Below, piece by piece: positions 1 to 12,660 of a stretch of 64,000 nucleotides of DNA. Position 1 is the first letter of the stretch, and every line of letters starts with the position of its first letter. This DNA is from Branchiostoma floridae (taxonomy: Eukaryota; Chordata; Leptocardii; Amphioxiformes; Branchiostomatidae), in contig NC_049980.1 of NCBI RefSeq assembly GCF_000003815.2, positions 28,915,255 to 28,979,254 on the forward strand. The letters are read 5' to 3'. The notes below the pieces were generated by a model. It saw only the letters and a program-made list of their open reading frames with translations. It searched no databases and was not told the DNA's origin. The position numbers were made by a program, and so were the translations under genes.

Positions 1-1063
1 TGTAGTAGGACTGGAACATCAAGCTTCTTCTATATTGCAGACAAAATTTACAACAACTGCTTTTAGTCTGGTGTGGCAAGTTGGTGTGGTTGTTAGGGTC
101 ATTGGTCTGAAAGTGAAAGATTCTTGATTCAATTCCCTAGCAGACCACAGTAATATACCCTTGAGAGAAGGTATAATTGATACCAAAATGTTTATACAAA
201 ATACAGTCAAACTTGTCCAAGACAGTCGACCAAGGTACCAGGCAAAAGTGGCCATTTGGGACAGGTGACCGGCTTGAAAAGTGTCGACTCACAACAGGGT
301 AGAGATTGAATGGTTTCCAAGTCTAGGTGTTTTGATGTCCAGTAATTCAACACATGCACGCAAAAGACCAAAATTGTATGCACCCCTTATAAAACGGATA
401 CTGTGTTTTTGAAAGGCAAAAATGAATGCAGGTGACCTTTGACGCGTTTTACCACAAAGCAGCTCCACTGTGCAAAAAGATTTCCCGGCTGCATTTGTAC
501 CAAGGTGCTTCTAACATGTGATATAAAATAAGTCTAAACAAGGTGCACTGCCAATGGAGTATCCATCAGTGTTAATGGAGTGTCCATTAACACCGCAGGT
601 GCATGAGGGCAATGCAAAATCATGGGACATTCTCATGGCAGAGCACACTTCTGCACAGTCAACATGTCGCATTTTTTCCAGCCAGGGGGACATCCAAAAT
701 GCAACATTTTCCAAATGTCACACAATTGGTTGGCTTAAGATGTCTTGTGTATACGTAATGGTATGTAAAGTCTGATATTGATCGATTTCAAATGTGTATC
801 TCTTAATTATCTTAAGCATGCAATCAAATTCGTCAATTAGCGGCCTCAAACTCCGACCTCACATGAATCAAATCAGAAGCCCCCCCTCCCCCCCGGGGAG
901 GTGAGTAAAGGGTGTGTTCATCAGATCGTGATATTTGCTCAAAAACTATAGCTTCAATGTTTTACTGTTTTGAGAACACCATTGAAACTTCTTTCTCCGT
1001 CTCATTCAATCCAGTATACAGTGTGAGAGAGTAGATGATTACAATTTTCGCTCTTCATTTCAG
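1..1063. other. Non-coding stretch with repeat ends
   Basis: No supported gene. Bases 200-300 (acagtcaaacttgtccaag ... gggacaggtgaccgg) resemble a dispersed repeat end also seen near 33970. The short open frames at 511-775 sit opposite each other and show no splice or start context. Confidence 0.4.
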
Positions 1064-1128
1064 CAAATTCAAGACCACACTCTGTGCTGAATCCACCATA
1101 CCTCGACCGAGACCGGAGACGATACTGA
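1064..1128 (+). CDS. Possible last coding exon of a gene entering from the left
   Basis: A strong plus-strand acceptor (tcgctcttcatttcag) is followed, after two bases completing a codon, by NSRPHSVLNPPYLDRDRRRY and TGA. The polar, basic end looks like a real C-terminus. A second frame is also open (KFKTTLCAESTIPRPRP and on to a stop at about 1146). No upstream exon was found in the first kilobase. Product unknown. Confidence 0.3.
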
Positions 1129-1312
1129 TTGCCAGGTACCATTGACCCCTTGCTGACATCACACTTCCATCCATTAAGCTTTGGGTCATTTCAACTTGAG
1201 ACGGATCAGAGGACTGATTGAAGGCTTGTTTGTAAGTGCATACACTGTACCTTTGTATACATTCATTATAACGTATGAAATCTCTGCATTATTACTTATA
1301 TACCTAAAGTGG

Positions 1313-1560
1313 GGTCATGTAGCATAAGGGCATGGTGTTGACTCATAACCCAGGGGCTCTGGATTCGAATCCGTTGATATGCCACTGATCTTGTGCCCTT
1401 GGGAAAGACTATTTGCACCCCACTTAACGGTGTGAGGGGTTTCAAACCTACAGTAATATGGCCACAACTGGGGCAATTACTGTTGTATTGAAGTCACCTG
1501 AGTTATGGCTGAATGGCAGCCACTCCTGAGCCCCCTACAATTCACACACCACCATTTTTG
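1313..1560 (+). mobile_element. tRNA-derived SINE, diverged
   Basis: A-box-like tgtagcataagggcatgg and B-box ggattcgaatccg are followed by the shared SINE body ctgatcttgtgcccttggga. Shorter and more diverged than the full copy at 3406-3890. No target-site duplication found. Confidence 0.6.
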
Positions 1561-2799
1561 TATGAAACATTTTTGTCGGAAACATTCAACATTCAAACAG
1601 GCACTTCAACTTCAGCACCTTGGACAGCCCTGGTCCTCACATAGGTCTCAATGCACACGATGATCATGGTAAACATACGAGAAGACAAAAAAAGGAAACC
1701 GGGCACATTTCCTGATCCGTCATGTCAAGAAAACTTGCGGCCTGTCCCACAATCAGTCAACATAGTTACAATATGAATGTGCGCACTGGAATTACTAAAT
1801 ACCAACAATCTTTATTGACACGACAAAAGTACAGCGACTTTCGTAAGGTCTACATGTATAACAACTACTTACAGTACAACTAAACACACATATATGGATA
1901 TCTATAGGTATGACTAAATCAACATATCGGAATTGCATGGGATTGCACCCCAGGGAGGCTGGCATCCTTATTGGTCCTAAGGTACTTTACGCTGCCGGGT
2001 GAAATCGTAGGGGGTCTCTCGGCCAAACAAAACCAGAGGGTGAACCACCATCTCCCCTCACCCACTCTCCTCTCCCTACCCCTGCCTCTGTAAATCTCTC
2101 TGCGGCAAGGGTCTCTCTCTGCCCATCAGAGTTTTCCAATGGGTTTTGCCCATTAAACTCTGATTCTGGCCAAAGATTGGTGTGGTGTCTGATTGGTATA
2201 ATCTTGAGACCACCTCAGGGTTCTCAGTGCACTTGAGCATAGTGGTTACGCTGTAGTTTGTATCCCCATTCACTGTGATTTGGGCCCCTACGCTATGTTT
2301 CAACCAGTGTAGGGGGCGGTTCTGTTGTTGCATAACGAAGATGAAAAATCTTGGCTTCATTTCTTTAGATTTGGCTCTGGAAATGCATGGAACAGTGTAT
2401 CTCAGCATGTACAATATTTAAAATATTTCAGGGGGAGGATGCTTCCTCAGACCAACAGAAATGCTCATGCCACATGGTTTTGCCACATGTCATCTTCTTC
2501 CTGTTACCTATACTTCCTGTAACCAATACAAAGTAGGAGCCAAAAGGCAACTTCAGTAGGAAAAAGGTTAAATGAATCGAATGGATGGCACTTCAGCACC
2601 CTGATGTAGTAAACATCAAAATCAGTGGCTGCAAGCATATTATCATCAGATTATTTCTACTTATTCATATTTCTGAGGCATCCTTATGCTCCCTATGCTG
2701 TGAATCTTGATGATCTTGAAAATCTTGATGAGAACACTGCAACTCAGTGCTTGAATTCAATTGGACATCCTGAGTGGAACGTAGTTTCACAGTAACTGT
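1561..2799. other. No gene seen
   Basis: Unique-looking sequence. Open frames at 2076-2522 overlap on opposite strands and lack splice or family support. Confidence 0.4.
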
Positions 2800-3405
2800 A
2801 TTGCTGAAAGCCCCTTGATCGCAAATTTTAACATAAATTTTATAAAACCACCACCAATATCTCACGATTTACAGTCCTGTCTCACTGTCTTTTTCAGTGT
2901 CATTGCTTGATCATTCCACAGCTCCTTGTCAAAAGCAAAACTTTTATAAGACGATTGTTTTCAGATTGAAACTTGTTGGCAAAAGTTGAAGGTAAAACAT
3001 CTGTTGGCAACTAATTTGCAGGCACAACTGGAATATTCAGTCCTTCATGGACTTTGTTAAAATTTCAGAATATATTCACTTTGCTTGTAGCTCAGTTTCA
3101 GTTGTACTGCTGAAAGCCCCTTACTTGCAGACATAAAACCACTTGCGCCAATATTTCACGATTTACAGTACCGTATAACTGTCTTTTTAAGTCTCCACCT
3201 TTGTCAGTGGCATTGCTTGATCATTTAATTGAAGACCCTGAGCAAAACTTTTGTAGGGAGATCATTTTCATATGAAGCTTATTAAAAAAAGTTGAAGGTG
3301 AAACTTTTGTCTACTTGAGGCAAAACATTTGCTTGCACAACTTAGAATATTCTGTCCTACATGGACTGTGTGAACTTCTATATTTATAATTAGTACCACT
3401 TTGCT

Positions 3406-3890
3406 ACAGTGGGTGCAGTGGTAGCATGTGCGGATCTGCACCGAGAGGTGGCGGGTTCGAATCCGCCTGCCGTGCCACCGATCTTGTGCCCTTGGGAAAG
3501 GCACTTAACACGACTTTCCCCACTTTACTCAGGTGAGAGTGAGTACCTGGCTTTGGCTGGGGCCGTCCCTCGGATAGGACGTTAAATGGAGGTCCCGTGT
3601 ATGGGGAGAGCCACACCCCATGCACGTTAAAGAACCCCCACACGTGCGATGGTGCGGTGTGGATGGAGCAAACCATTCTGTCTGGAGTTGGTGATTCACT
3701 ACAAATCACCCGGACGGAGGCCTGGCGAACCTCTGTCTCGTATCAGCCACACGGTGATTACATTATTCACCATGCCCCGGAGAGGAGATAGGCGCCGCCA
3801 GGGGACTAAAATGCCTATTGATACAGCACAACATGTTGTGCTGCCCCTACGGCTGATTAAAAGGCTATGGGATGAATGAAATGATGAATG
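3406..3890 (+). mobile_element. Full-length tRNA-derived SINE with 11-bp target-site duplication
   Basis: It starts with a tRNA-like head (A-box-like gtggtagcatgtgcggatct, B-box gggttcgaatccg), then the conserved body cttgtgcccttgggaaaggc, an acgttaaatggaggtcccg block, and an ATGAATGAAATGATGAATG tail. Flanked by perfect accactttgct copies at 3395-3405 and 3891-3901, which marks a clean insertion into one unit of the tandem array. Confidence 0.88.
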
Positions 3891-5925
3891 ACCACTTTGC
3901 TTGTAGGCTAGGTTCACACGTGCAGTCATACTTCTAAAAGCCCATTATTGCAAAGTTAACATAAACCACCACCAATATTTCACAATTTACATGCAGTACC
4001 AAATCCGACTTTTGAGACCAGCTGCAGTGCTTAGTGTCATTGCTCGATCATTCAATTCAACACCCTGAGCAACTTAAACATGAAACAACCACCAACATTT
4101 CACAATTTAAGTAGTTTTTATCACTTTCCTTTTGAGAATTCTGTTTTGTGAAGTCTTGGTTTACTTATAATAATATAAGTATCACTTTGCTTGTAGCTTA
4201 GTTTCACAGTTCCAAACATTAAACCACCACCAATATTTCACAATGTACAGTTCCACATCACTTTTTAGACCACCACAGACTGTCATTGCTTGATGAAGTT
4301 CAACTTGCTCATTCAATTCATCAAAACTTTAATTTGTAGATGATTGTTTTAGATTATGTGGGCAAAAGTTGAAGTTGAAACATCTGTAGGCAAATGATTT
4401 GGGCACAACTAGAATATTCTGTCCTTCATGGACTTTGTTTGATAGAACTTCAGAATCTATATTACCTGCTTGTGGCTTAGTTTTACAGTTGTACTGCTGA
4501 AAGCCCCTTACTTGCAAACATAAAACCACCTTGTGCCACTATTTCACAATTTACAGTTACCGTATACATGTAACTGTATTTTTTAAACCACCTCTGTCCG
4601 TGGCATTGCTTGATCATTCAGTTGAAGACCCTGAGCAAAACTTTTGTTTTTGTTGGGGGATTGTTTTCATATGAAGCTTGTGTGAAAAGTTGAAGGTGAA
4701 ACTTTTGTCTACTAGGCAAAAGATTTGCAGGCAAAACTAGAAGATTCTGTCCTACATGGACTTTGTTAGAACTTCTATATTTAGTTTCACTTTGCTTCAG
4801 GTGTTTCACAGTCATTATAACTGCTGAAGCTGCCCCTTAATTGCAAAGTTCAGAACATAAACCACCATCAAGGATACTGTATAGCAGTTTCTGTCTTTTT
4901 TGAGACCACCTCTGTCAGTGGCAATTTTCTTACTCCCTGAGCAAAACTTTTGTAGGGAGATCATTTTCACATGAAGCTTGTGTGAAAATGTTGAAACTTT
5001 TGTCTACGAGGCAAAAGCTCTGCAGGCAAAACTAGAAGATTCTGTCCTACATGGACTTTGGAACTTCTATATTGAGTACCACTTTGCTTGTAGGTTGCTT
5101 TCACAGTCATACTTGCTGAAAGCCCCTTAATTACAATGTTCAGGACATGAACCACCACCAATATTTCAAGATTTATAGTTCCATATCGGTCTGTCTTTTT
5201 GAGACCAGTGCTCAATGACGTCATTGCTTGATCATTCAATTCAACATGCTGAGCGACTTTAACTAAAGCAGGAAGATTGTTTTCAGATGAAGCTTGTGGG
5301 CAAAAGTTGAAGGTGAAATTTCTGTAAGCTTAATTCAGAACTTTTATTAATACGACTTTGTTCCTGGCTTTATGTTAATTAGGTTCAGTGCTGAATGTGA
5401 TGATTAATTGCAAACATAAAACCACCACCAATATTTAAAAATTTAATTACTTTTTACCACTTTCCTTTTGAGATTTCTGTTTTGTGAAATCTTGGTTAAA
5501 TGATTATTAGTATCACTTGGCTTGTAGTTTAGTTGGAGTAACTGCTGAAAGTCCCTTAAGAGCAGAAACATAAAACCACCACCATAATCATATTTCACGA
5601 TTTACAGTACTGATCAGTACCGTATAACTGTCTTGTTGAGACCACCTCTGTCAGTGGCATTACTTGATTCCTGATCACAACTTTTGTGGGGAGATTGTTT
5701 TCATGTGAAGCTTGTGTGAAAAAGTTGAAGATGAAACATTTGTTGGAAAGTTTAACATAACACCACCACCAACATTTCACGATTCACAGCTCCTGATATA
5801 TTTTTTTGAATCGACAGAAGCCGTTCGTTCAACCGTTCGTTTGGATGCATGGATGGATGCATGGATCGGTCAATTTAACCAAACCCTTTTAATAAAGCCT
5901 TTATATACGTCTGATTGCGTAATTG

Positions 5926-6020
5926 AGTAAGCGTGGCCAAGCGGTCCAAAGCACGGTACTTTATATAGCAGTTTGCTTCTGCAGCCGTGGATCATGGGTT
6001 CGAACCCCACTTGCTACAAT
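5926..6020 (+). pseudogene. tRNA-like sequence (Leu/Ser type), probably a SINE head or pseudogene
   Basis: A-box-like gtggccaagcggtcc and T-loop gggttcgaacccc with a long extra region between them. The acceptor arms gtaagcg and ttgctac do not pair well, so a working tRNA is unlikely. Confidence 0.4.
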
Positions 6021-7299
6021 TTTTTTTCTTTGTTGGACAAATCTCATGTTATGTTTTTTAATAGAAGAAAGACCAATCAGTAATTCGATGTTTAAAAACT
6101 CTTTTTCCGTGAGATTTTGTTTAACATCCAGGCTTTTTCCAAAATACGCACCGGCCAGCTTTTTTCAGAAGCTTTCTTGTTTAGACCACCACAAACTGTC
6201 ATTGCTTGATGAAGTTGATCGAGTCAATTCAGCATTCTTTGCAAAACCTTTGTAGAAAGTTTTACGCGAAGATTATGTGCCTGGGCAAAAGTTGAAGGTT
6301 GAACACCTGTAGGGAGATGATTTGCAGGCACAACTAGAATATTCTGTCCATCATGGACTTGTATATCAACCACCCCAATATTTCACTTTCGTTTCGAGAT
6401 TTCTGTTTTGTGAAATCTTGGTTTTATTATCTTCTATATTTGTACCACTTTGCTTGTAACGTAGTTCTACAATTGTACCGCAGAAAGCCCCTTTATCATC
6501 ATCATCTGTCATCCATGGCGGGTGGGGTAAGGCATTGCAGCCCCTTAATTGCAAAGTTTACACAGGACCGCCACCTGAATATTTCACACTTTACACTGTT
6601 TTAGACCACCACTGCGACAATGTCATTGCTTGATCATTGAATTCAAGACCCTGAGCAAAAGTTTTGTGGAGGAATAATTTTCAGATGAAGCTTGTGGGCT
6701 GGTTGGAGGTGAAACTTTTGTGGGCAAAAGATTCTCAGGCAAAAGTTGAAAATTCTGTCTTCCATTGACTTTGTTAGACCAATTTGTTACTGGCTTAGCT
6801 TAAATTACAATACTAGGTTCAATGCTGAATGTCCCTTAAATAATTGCAAACTGTATATTAACCACCACCACCATTTTACTTTGAAATTCTTTTTGAGATT
6901 CCTGTTTTCTGAAATCTTGTTGTACATGTGTTTCTGTGCCCACACTGGCTGAGCACATAAAGTGCAAGACATCTAAATGAATTCATTGAATTCATTGAGA
7001 TGCTCTCACTGAGTCTCCGAGTGTCATTGCTTGATCAAGTTTGAACCCTCACCATTGCTGAAAATCTTCCCATCCTCAATTCCACCCTGAGTGAAACTTA
7101 ATTGAATTTTGGCAACCCATTTGCAGGCAAAACTATATAGGATACTGTCAACCATGGACTTTGTCAGAACTTGTCAATCTGTACAAAATGTAGTTTTCTG
7201 AGTTTAAACGACTTTCCTGAAGGAGGTTTTATGGAGGTTCTGTGCTCCAGGGGTGTTGTCAGGACAAACTGTAGACTTTAACTGATAGAGGTTCAGTGC

Positions 7300-7790
7300 T
7301 TAAGAATCAATTTGTGCATCAGGGCTTCGGGTTGGGTCAAGCACTGCCAAACGGCTGTCAGCCTTTTAGCGTAGCGGTTTGCGTTGCAGGGTCTGTGATC
7401 TGGGAGCCTGGGTTTGACAAGGGTTTGAATCCCGGGAGTCGGGATTTTGTTTCTATCTGTTTCTTACTCCTTTCTTACATTGGTTCCCATGCCGACCGTG
7501 TGAGTGATAGGCAAGAGATGTGCCACACAGGGATATAGAACTCTGAGATTCGAAGACGAATCTTGAAAAGAAAAGAGAGAGTCTTTTAACAATGGGGTTC
7601 AAGCACTGCCAAACTGTCCACGCCAACAGCTCTGAGCTTTTGGCATTGTGGTTTGCGCATTGGTTTTGTGATCTTGCATTTAATTTAATGCAGCTGCCCA
7701 GGTTTGGCGCAGGTTTGAATCCCGTGAGTCAAGAAAATTGTTTCTTTCTGTTGCAACTCACCCTTCTAGTTCTTTCAGTTAACTTTTACT
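7300..7790 (+). repeat. Two tRNA-headed repeats in tandem
   Basis: Two related stretches each begin tcaagcactgccaaac, then an A-box-like ttagcgtagcggtttgcg (or ttggcattgtggtttgcg) and a B-box ggtttgaatcccg, then a T-rich tail. Likely tRNA-derived SINE copies. Short open frames across them are incidental. Confidence 0.5.
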
Positions 7791-8289
7791 GATATAGGAT
7801 CGATGGTAAGAACAAATCTGTACATCACTACGTAGGCCATAATGTGAAGGATTTGAATATGGGAAACAAATGCTGAAAGCCCTAAAGCATGTGCAATGTG
7901 TTAATAAGATTTGCCAAATAGCAATTAACTGTTACTAAAGCAACTGGATATGATTTTGAAAACAATAAGACCTTTACAGGTAGCATCCACAACCTTTTGT
8001 CAATGATACGGAGCGGATCTGATGCATTAGCAAGCGCAATGTCGGTAAAGACAAATTTTAGATAGTCCAATAGGACATTTACCTTATATCATGAGGAAAC
8101 TTGCCAATGACCTAATACCATCATAATCTTTACATTACAAACTGCAATTCATAGCTTCTGAGTGAAAAAGGAAACTTTGTCTCCAAACATCCTGCCTTTC
8201 TGGATTCAATTCATGCAAAGTTTCCTTATTGAATCGTTATTGCTTTGGTGGCTAAACCCATCTGACATTCATGTAAGCGAATTAGGCAC

Positions 8290-8330
8290 TGGTTTTCATG
8301 CACACACACGCACACACACACACACACGAC
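8290..8330. repeat. CA microsatellite
   Basis: Imperfect run of CA dinucleotides. Other short runs of this kind lie near 21768-21788 and 30220-30300. Confidence 0.85.
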
Positions 8331-8619
8331 AGTCACTGTTCACACGCACACCCAAGATCTGTCCAACTCGAGTTGCTCTCTTCCAAAATCTAAAACGAAA
8401 CCTCCTAGTTAAAAGTTAAAGTTAAAAGAAAAGCTGCTTCATCACCCAAACTGACACCACCGAATACTTTCTGCCCCAAGAGCTGAATCTACCACTCAAA
8501 AATCAATACCATATCAGATAAAGCTGTATGTATATACATATGTAAATACTTTTCGTTTTGTGACCGCATCTGAACTGTGAGCAGCGACATCTGTCCTGCA
8601 GTACAATGTGAACCAGTCA

Positions 8620-8705
8620 GAATTGCCCTGAAGAAGGTGACAGACGGTCACCGAAACGTTGGTGAGAATAAAGCACGTTGTGTAAAAAGAGTCTCTTTAT
8701 TCAGT
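8620..8705 (+). ncRNA. Hammerhead-like motif, probably decayed (Penelope-type element end)
   Basis: CTGAAGAA, then a perfect six-base stem GGTGAC..GTCACC, then GAAAC, followed by a sequence with AATAAA. This is the arrangement of a hammerhead ribozyme core (CUGAUGA-stem-GAAAC), which is known in Penelope-like retroelement terminal repeats. The core U is A here, so it is probably inactive. Interpretation is inference. Confidence 0.35.
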
Positions 8706-9783
8706 GATGTACCAACCTGATGAAACTGTTCACGGGGGCAATACCATGATATCAATTGTCAAAATCAGATGTTCCAGAATCCATCCAACATAAAAAAAAA
8801 CTGATGACTTGGAAGCTCACAATGTATCCATGGCCGCATTTCTGTCGGCATGTGATGGGTCTAGATGGTTTGGAACGGGCTTAAACGCTCCTAGATGGCA
8901 TCGGAACAATTTCAGACGCTTTCATTTTCACAGAGGCGACTTTAACAAAATATTGCAATTGGTTCTCCACGGTGATAGTGACTGTCTCAGGGTTCTCTTT
9001 GGGAGCCTAATACTCAAATGTGTCCAGGCAAGCCTATTTTAATCAGGGAGGTTAACAAACAGTAGGATTCAAGGGCAACCAACTAGACGACAAGTCTAAC
9101 TCTAAGTCTAACCCTATGGCTCTGCTGCGCTTATGTTGCTGGATTAAATGTTTAACCCCCTTGTTCTATGAATTTCCCGTAATTTGTAAAGGAAAACAGT
9201 ATTTCATCCCCGTAAGTTGTAGTGAGGTAGCTAAATTTGCGTACTATTTGCATTTTGGAATTTACCGAAATACGAAATTATTGAAATGTATACCAAGACA
9301 AAAATATTACTTCCTGAATTTAACATACCGGTAAATTGTTTAGCATAACAAGCTGACTAACTCCAAAAAAAAACGGGTAAATAGTTAGGACTTAATTGCT
9401 GTGTTTTTTTCTTTATAAAATTAATGCGTAAAAAATGTATCCGGAGCGCCACGCAAGGTCGTTGCCCCATGTGCACTGCATATTAGAGCCCTTGAGGTCG
9501 TTTGAGGTGTTTAGGCAGACCCCCACCCCCCATGTTGCACAGAGGTCTTCCACAAGATCCAACCTTCCTATCTCTGAACAAAGCTAAATAATATAATCGA
9601 TGACACAAGAAAATTTAGCATGCAGTCATGACTTGCAGTGAGGAAAAATATCTATTTTACGAGACATGAAGATTTTGAAGAACCTGTCTCCAGGCTGTTC
9701 TCTATCTTGCGGTAGGGAAGGACAGCAATGGTCAAACGGTAAAAAAGGTGTTTCTGTTGGACAGATATAATTTACCTTGGCGT

Positions 9784-10030
9784 ATTATTGTGGTCAGTAG
9801 GTTACCCAATCTGTCAGTAATGAGGCTGTTTTAACATGCTTGAGGCACCTCCAACACAGGACCCCCATTTTTACATCCCTTCTGAAAGACGAATGCAAGC
9901 TTTTACAGCATGTCCGAGCCGAGCCGACCCTGGGATCGAACTCAGATCCACAGATCTATGGAACTATTGGATCTAGATGACTAAGCAGTGAGGTTGCATT
10001 ACCGCCTGGCCACAGGGACGATTCTAGAAG
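9784..10030 (-). mobile_element. tRNA-derived SINE on the minus strand
   Basis: Read on the minus strand it has an A-box-like ggccaggcggtaatgc, a B-box gagttcgatcccag and a body block (cagaagggatgtaaaaatgg) matching the body of the SINE at 3406. Ends not precisely defined. Confidence 0.55.
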
Positions 10031-11100
10031 TTCAATTACTGATGATGCATATATCAACTATATGCATAAGAAAGAAATTCAATACTTTCCCATGATAATT
10101 TAGATACATATTTCTCTCCATACCTTTGAGTGAACTACTGCTCTTACTCACCATAAGGCAGCATGTTGTGTGACACTGTGTGTACTTCAATCACAGCTCT
10201 CAGACTTTGAATCTAACAGAGTCTCATAATCAAGAAGCCATTGAAAAAAAAACATGTCAGCTCATATCTGTAATCCTTTTCCAGAACAAAGCATTGTCCA
10301 TAGCCCATAATGACACCATTTTGTCCCTTCAACCTTCATGTAAAAAGTACAACATTGACCTTGTATCCACCCTGTGTAATTTCATGCTGTTTAAAAGCAT
10401 CTTTCAAATCCTTTTGTCTGTACAAAGGAGAAGCTCGAGGTAGAGAATTTGTTACCCTGTTGGACTTTTTCTCTGAAATACCATGATCTTGATGATGATA
10501 TGGCACATTTAGCATCTATTAATAATATCTATCAATAATGGGATTGACCACTGTGATGATTCATTAAGTATTATAAAATCATAATGTCATTGATTGAAAA
10601 AAAATTGTCCTTTGTTAATTACTAGGTGAGCTTTCCGCTGCCAATGACCTGTCGACATGTGAATTTCTTACTTTTTTCCATCTACATTTTGTAATCCTTT
10701 TTGTGGATTTTTTTCAGGCCATTACCAGCTAACAGCTACTAAAGTGTACTAAAGAGATTTTTCTTAGAAGTACCAAAGACTAAAAAAAATAAATGTTTAT
10801 AATTTTTGTATGGAGCTCAGATGTCTTTCATGTTAAACCAATTTGAAGTTGAATATCTCATACTGCTATAATTATGCATGACTTTCTTTGTCCTCAGTGT
10901 GAATCAGGACTCCTATGTCTTGGTCTCAAGTTGATGTACATTAATGATTAAGTATTCTCGATGCGCTGCATTAAAGGGACATGTTTTTTTTTTCATTATC
11001 ATTTTTTTTTACATTGCATGTCTTTCCAGCTGTCATGCTGTTGTTCAGCTCTTGTTTAACATTTCGCTAGACGACTCTCTTGGTGCTGGGTTTCACTTTT
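10031..11100. other. No gene seen
   Basis: AT-rich, with T and A runs. One open frame (10180-10443) without supporting signals. Confidence 0.35.
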
Positions 11101-11104
11101 TCTC

Positions 11105-12660
11105 CTCACTATGACCTCCAGCAGCAGCAGTCATCTTTTTTTTTTTGGCAATGACCTTCGACAGCGGGCAGGCATCTTTCTTTGGCAATGACCTCCAGCA
11201 GCAGCAGCCATCTTTTTTTTTTTGGCGATGGCCTTCGGCAGCAGGCAGGCATCTTTCTTTGGCAAGCCTTTTGCGATGACTTCAAACAGCAGGCAGGCAT
11301 ATTTTCTTTGGCAATGTCCTCCGGCAGCAGCAGCCATCTTTTTTTTTTGGCGATGGCCTTCGGCAGCGGGCAGGCATCTTTCTTTGGCAATGACCTTCGA
11401 CAGCGGGCAGGCATCTTTCTTTGGCAATGACCTCCAGCAGCAGCAGCCATCTTTTTTTTTTTGGCGATGGCTTCGGCAGCAGGCAGGCATCTTTCTTTGG
11501 CAATGACCTCCGGCATTTTTTGCGATGACCTCAAACAGCAGGCATGCATATTTTCTTTGGCAATGTCCTCCGGCAGCAGCAGCCATCTTTTTTTTTTTGG
11601 CGATGGCCTTCGGCAGCAGGCAGGCATCTTTCTTTGGCAATGACCTCCGGCATTTTTTGCGATGACCTCAAACAGCAGGCATGCATATTTTCTTTGGCAA
11701 TGTCCTCCGGCAGCAGCAGCCATCTTTTTTTTTTTGGCGATGGCCTTCGGCAGCAGGCAGGCATCTTTCTTTGGCAATGACCTCCGGCATTTTTTGCGAT
11801 GACCTCAAACAGCAGGCATGCATATTTTCTTTGGCAATGTCCTCCGGCAGCAGCAGCCATCTTTTTTTTTTTGGCGATGGCCTTCGGCAGCAGGCAGGCA
11901 TCTTTCTTTGGCAATGACCTCCGGCATTTTTTGCGATGACCTCAAACAGCAGGCAGGCATATTTTCTTTGGCAATGTCCTCCGGCAGCAGCCATCTTTTT
12001 TTTTTTGGCGATGGCCTTCGGCAGCGGGCAGGCATCTTTCTTTGGCAATGACCTCCAGCATTTTTTGCGATGACCTCAAACAGCAGGCAGGCATATTTTC
12101 TTTGGCAATGACCTCCGGCAGCAGCAGCCATCTTTTTTTTTTGGCGATGGCCTTCGGCAGCAGGCAGGCATCTTTCTTTGGCAATGACCTCGACAGCGGG
12201 CAGGCATCTTTCTTTGGCAATGACCTCTGACAGCAGGCAGGCATATTCTTTGGGGCAATGACCTTTGGCAGCAGACATGTATCTTTTTTTGCGATGACCT
12301 CCGACAGCAGTGGCCACCTTTTTTTTTGGCGATGCAGCAGGCAGGCAGGCATATTCTTTTGGGCAATAACCTTTGGAAGCAAATAGGTATCTTTTTTTGC
12401 GATGATCTCCGACAGTAGCTGTGAGCCATCTTTTCTTTGGCAATGACCTCCGGCAGCAGCAGCCATCTTTTTTTTTAGGCGATGACCTTCGGCAGCAGGC
12501 AGGCATATCTATTTAGGCAATGACTTTCGGCAACAGACAGGCATCTTTTCTTTGGCAATGACCTCCGGCAGCAGCCATCTTTTTTTTTGGGCGATGGCCT
12601 TCGGCAGCAGGCAGGCATATTTATTTGGGCAATGAAGTTTGGCAGCAGACAGACCATCTT
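11105..12660. repeat. T-rich minisatellite with a 137-bp higher-order repeat
   Basis: Short units built from ggcaatgacctccggcagca and catctttctttt are arranged, between about 11460 and 12050, into four near-identical 137-base blocks. The edges are more diverged. All frames on both strands stay open for long distances because the units carry few stops. 137 is not a multiple of three, so no single protein repeat is kept. I do not call a gene here. Confidence 0.9.

Larger units (their letters stand above)
2800..7200. repeat. Diverged tandem array, ~300-bp unit
   Basis: The same blocks recur in order many times: accaccaccaatatttcac, tgtcagtggcattgcttgatc, gaccctgagcaaaacttttg, gaagcttgtg..aaagttgaagg, aatattctgtcctacatgga, and ctgctgaaagccccttaattg. 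Copies begin near 2830, 3130, 3950, 4510, 4850, 5150, 5550 and 6540, with deletions between them. Short open frames inside are incidental. Confidence 0.75.
7800..9780. other. Mostly unique non-coding sequence
   Basis: Apart from the CA run and the hammerhead-like motif I see no gene. Open frames at 8162-8419, 8809-9042 and 9116-9334 lack splice sites or family motifs. Confidence 0.35.

Noticed and set aside
5926-6020. A working tRNA gene
   Set aside because: The T-loop and A-box are tRNA-like but the acceptor stem does not pair.
11109-12506. Open frames of 169-233 codons on the minus strand, rich in Lys, Ala and Cys
   Set aside because: They lie wholly in the 137-bp minisatellite, exist in several frames at once, and the period is not a multiple of three.
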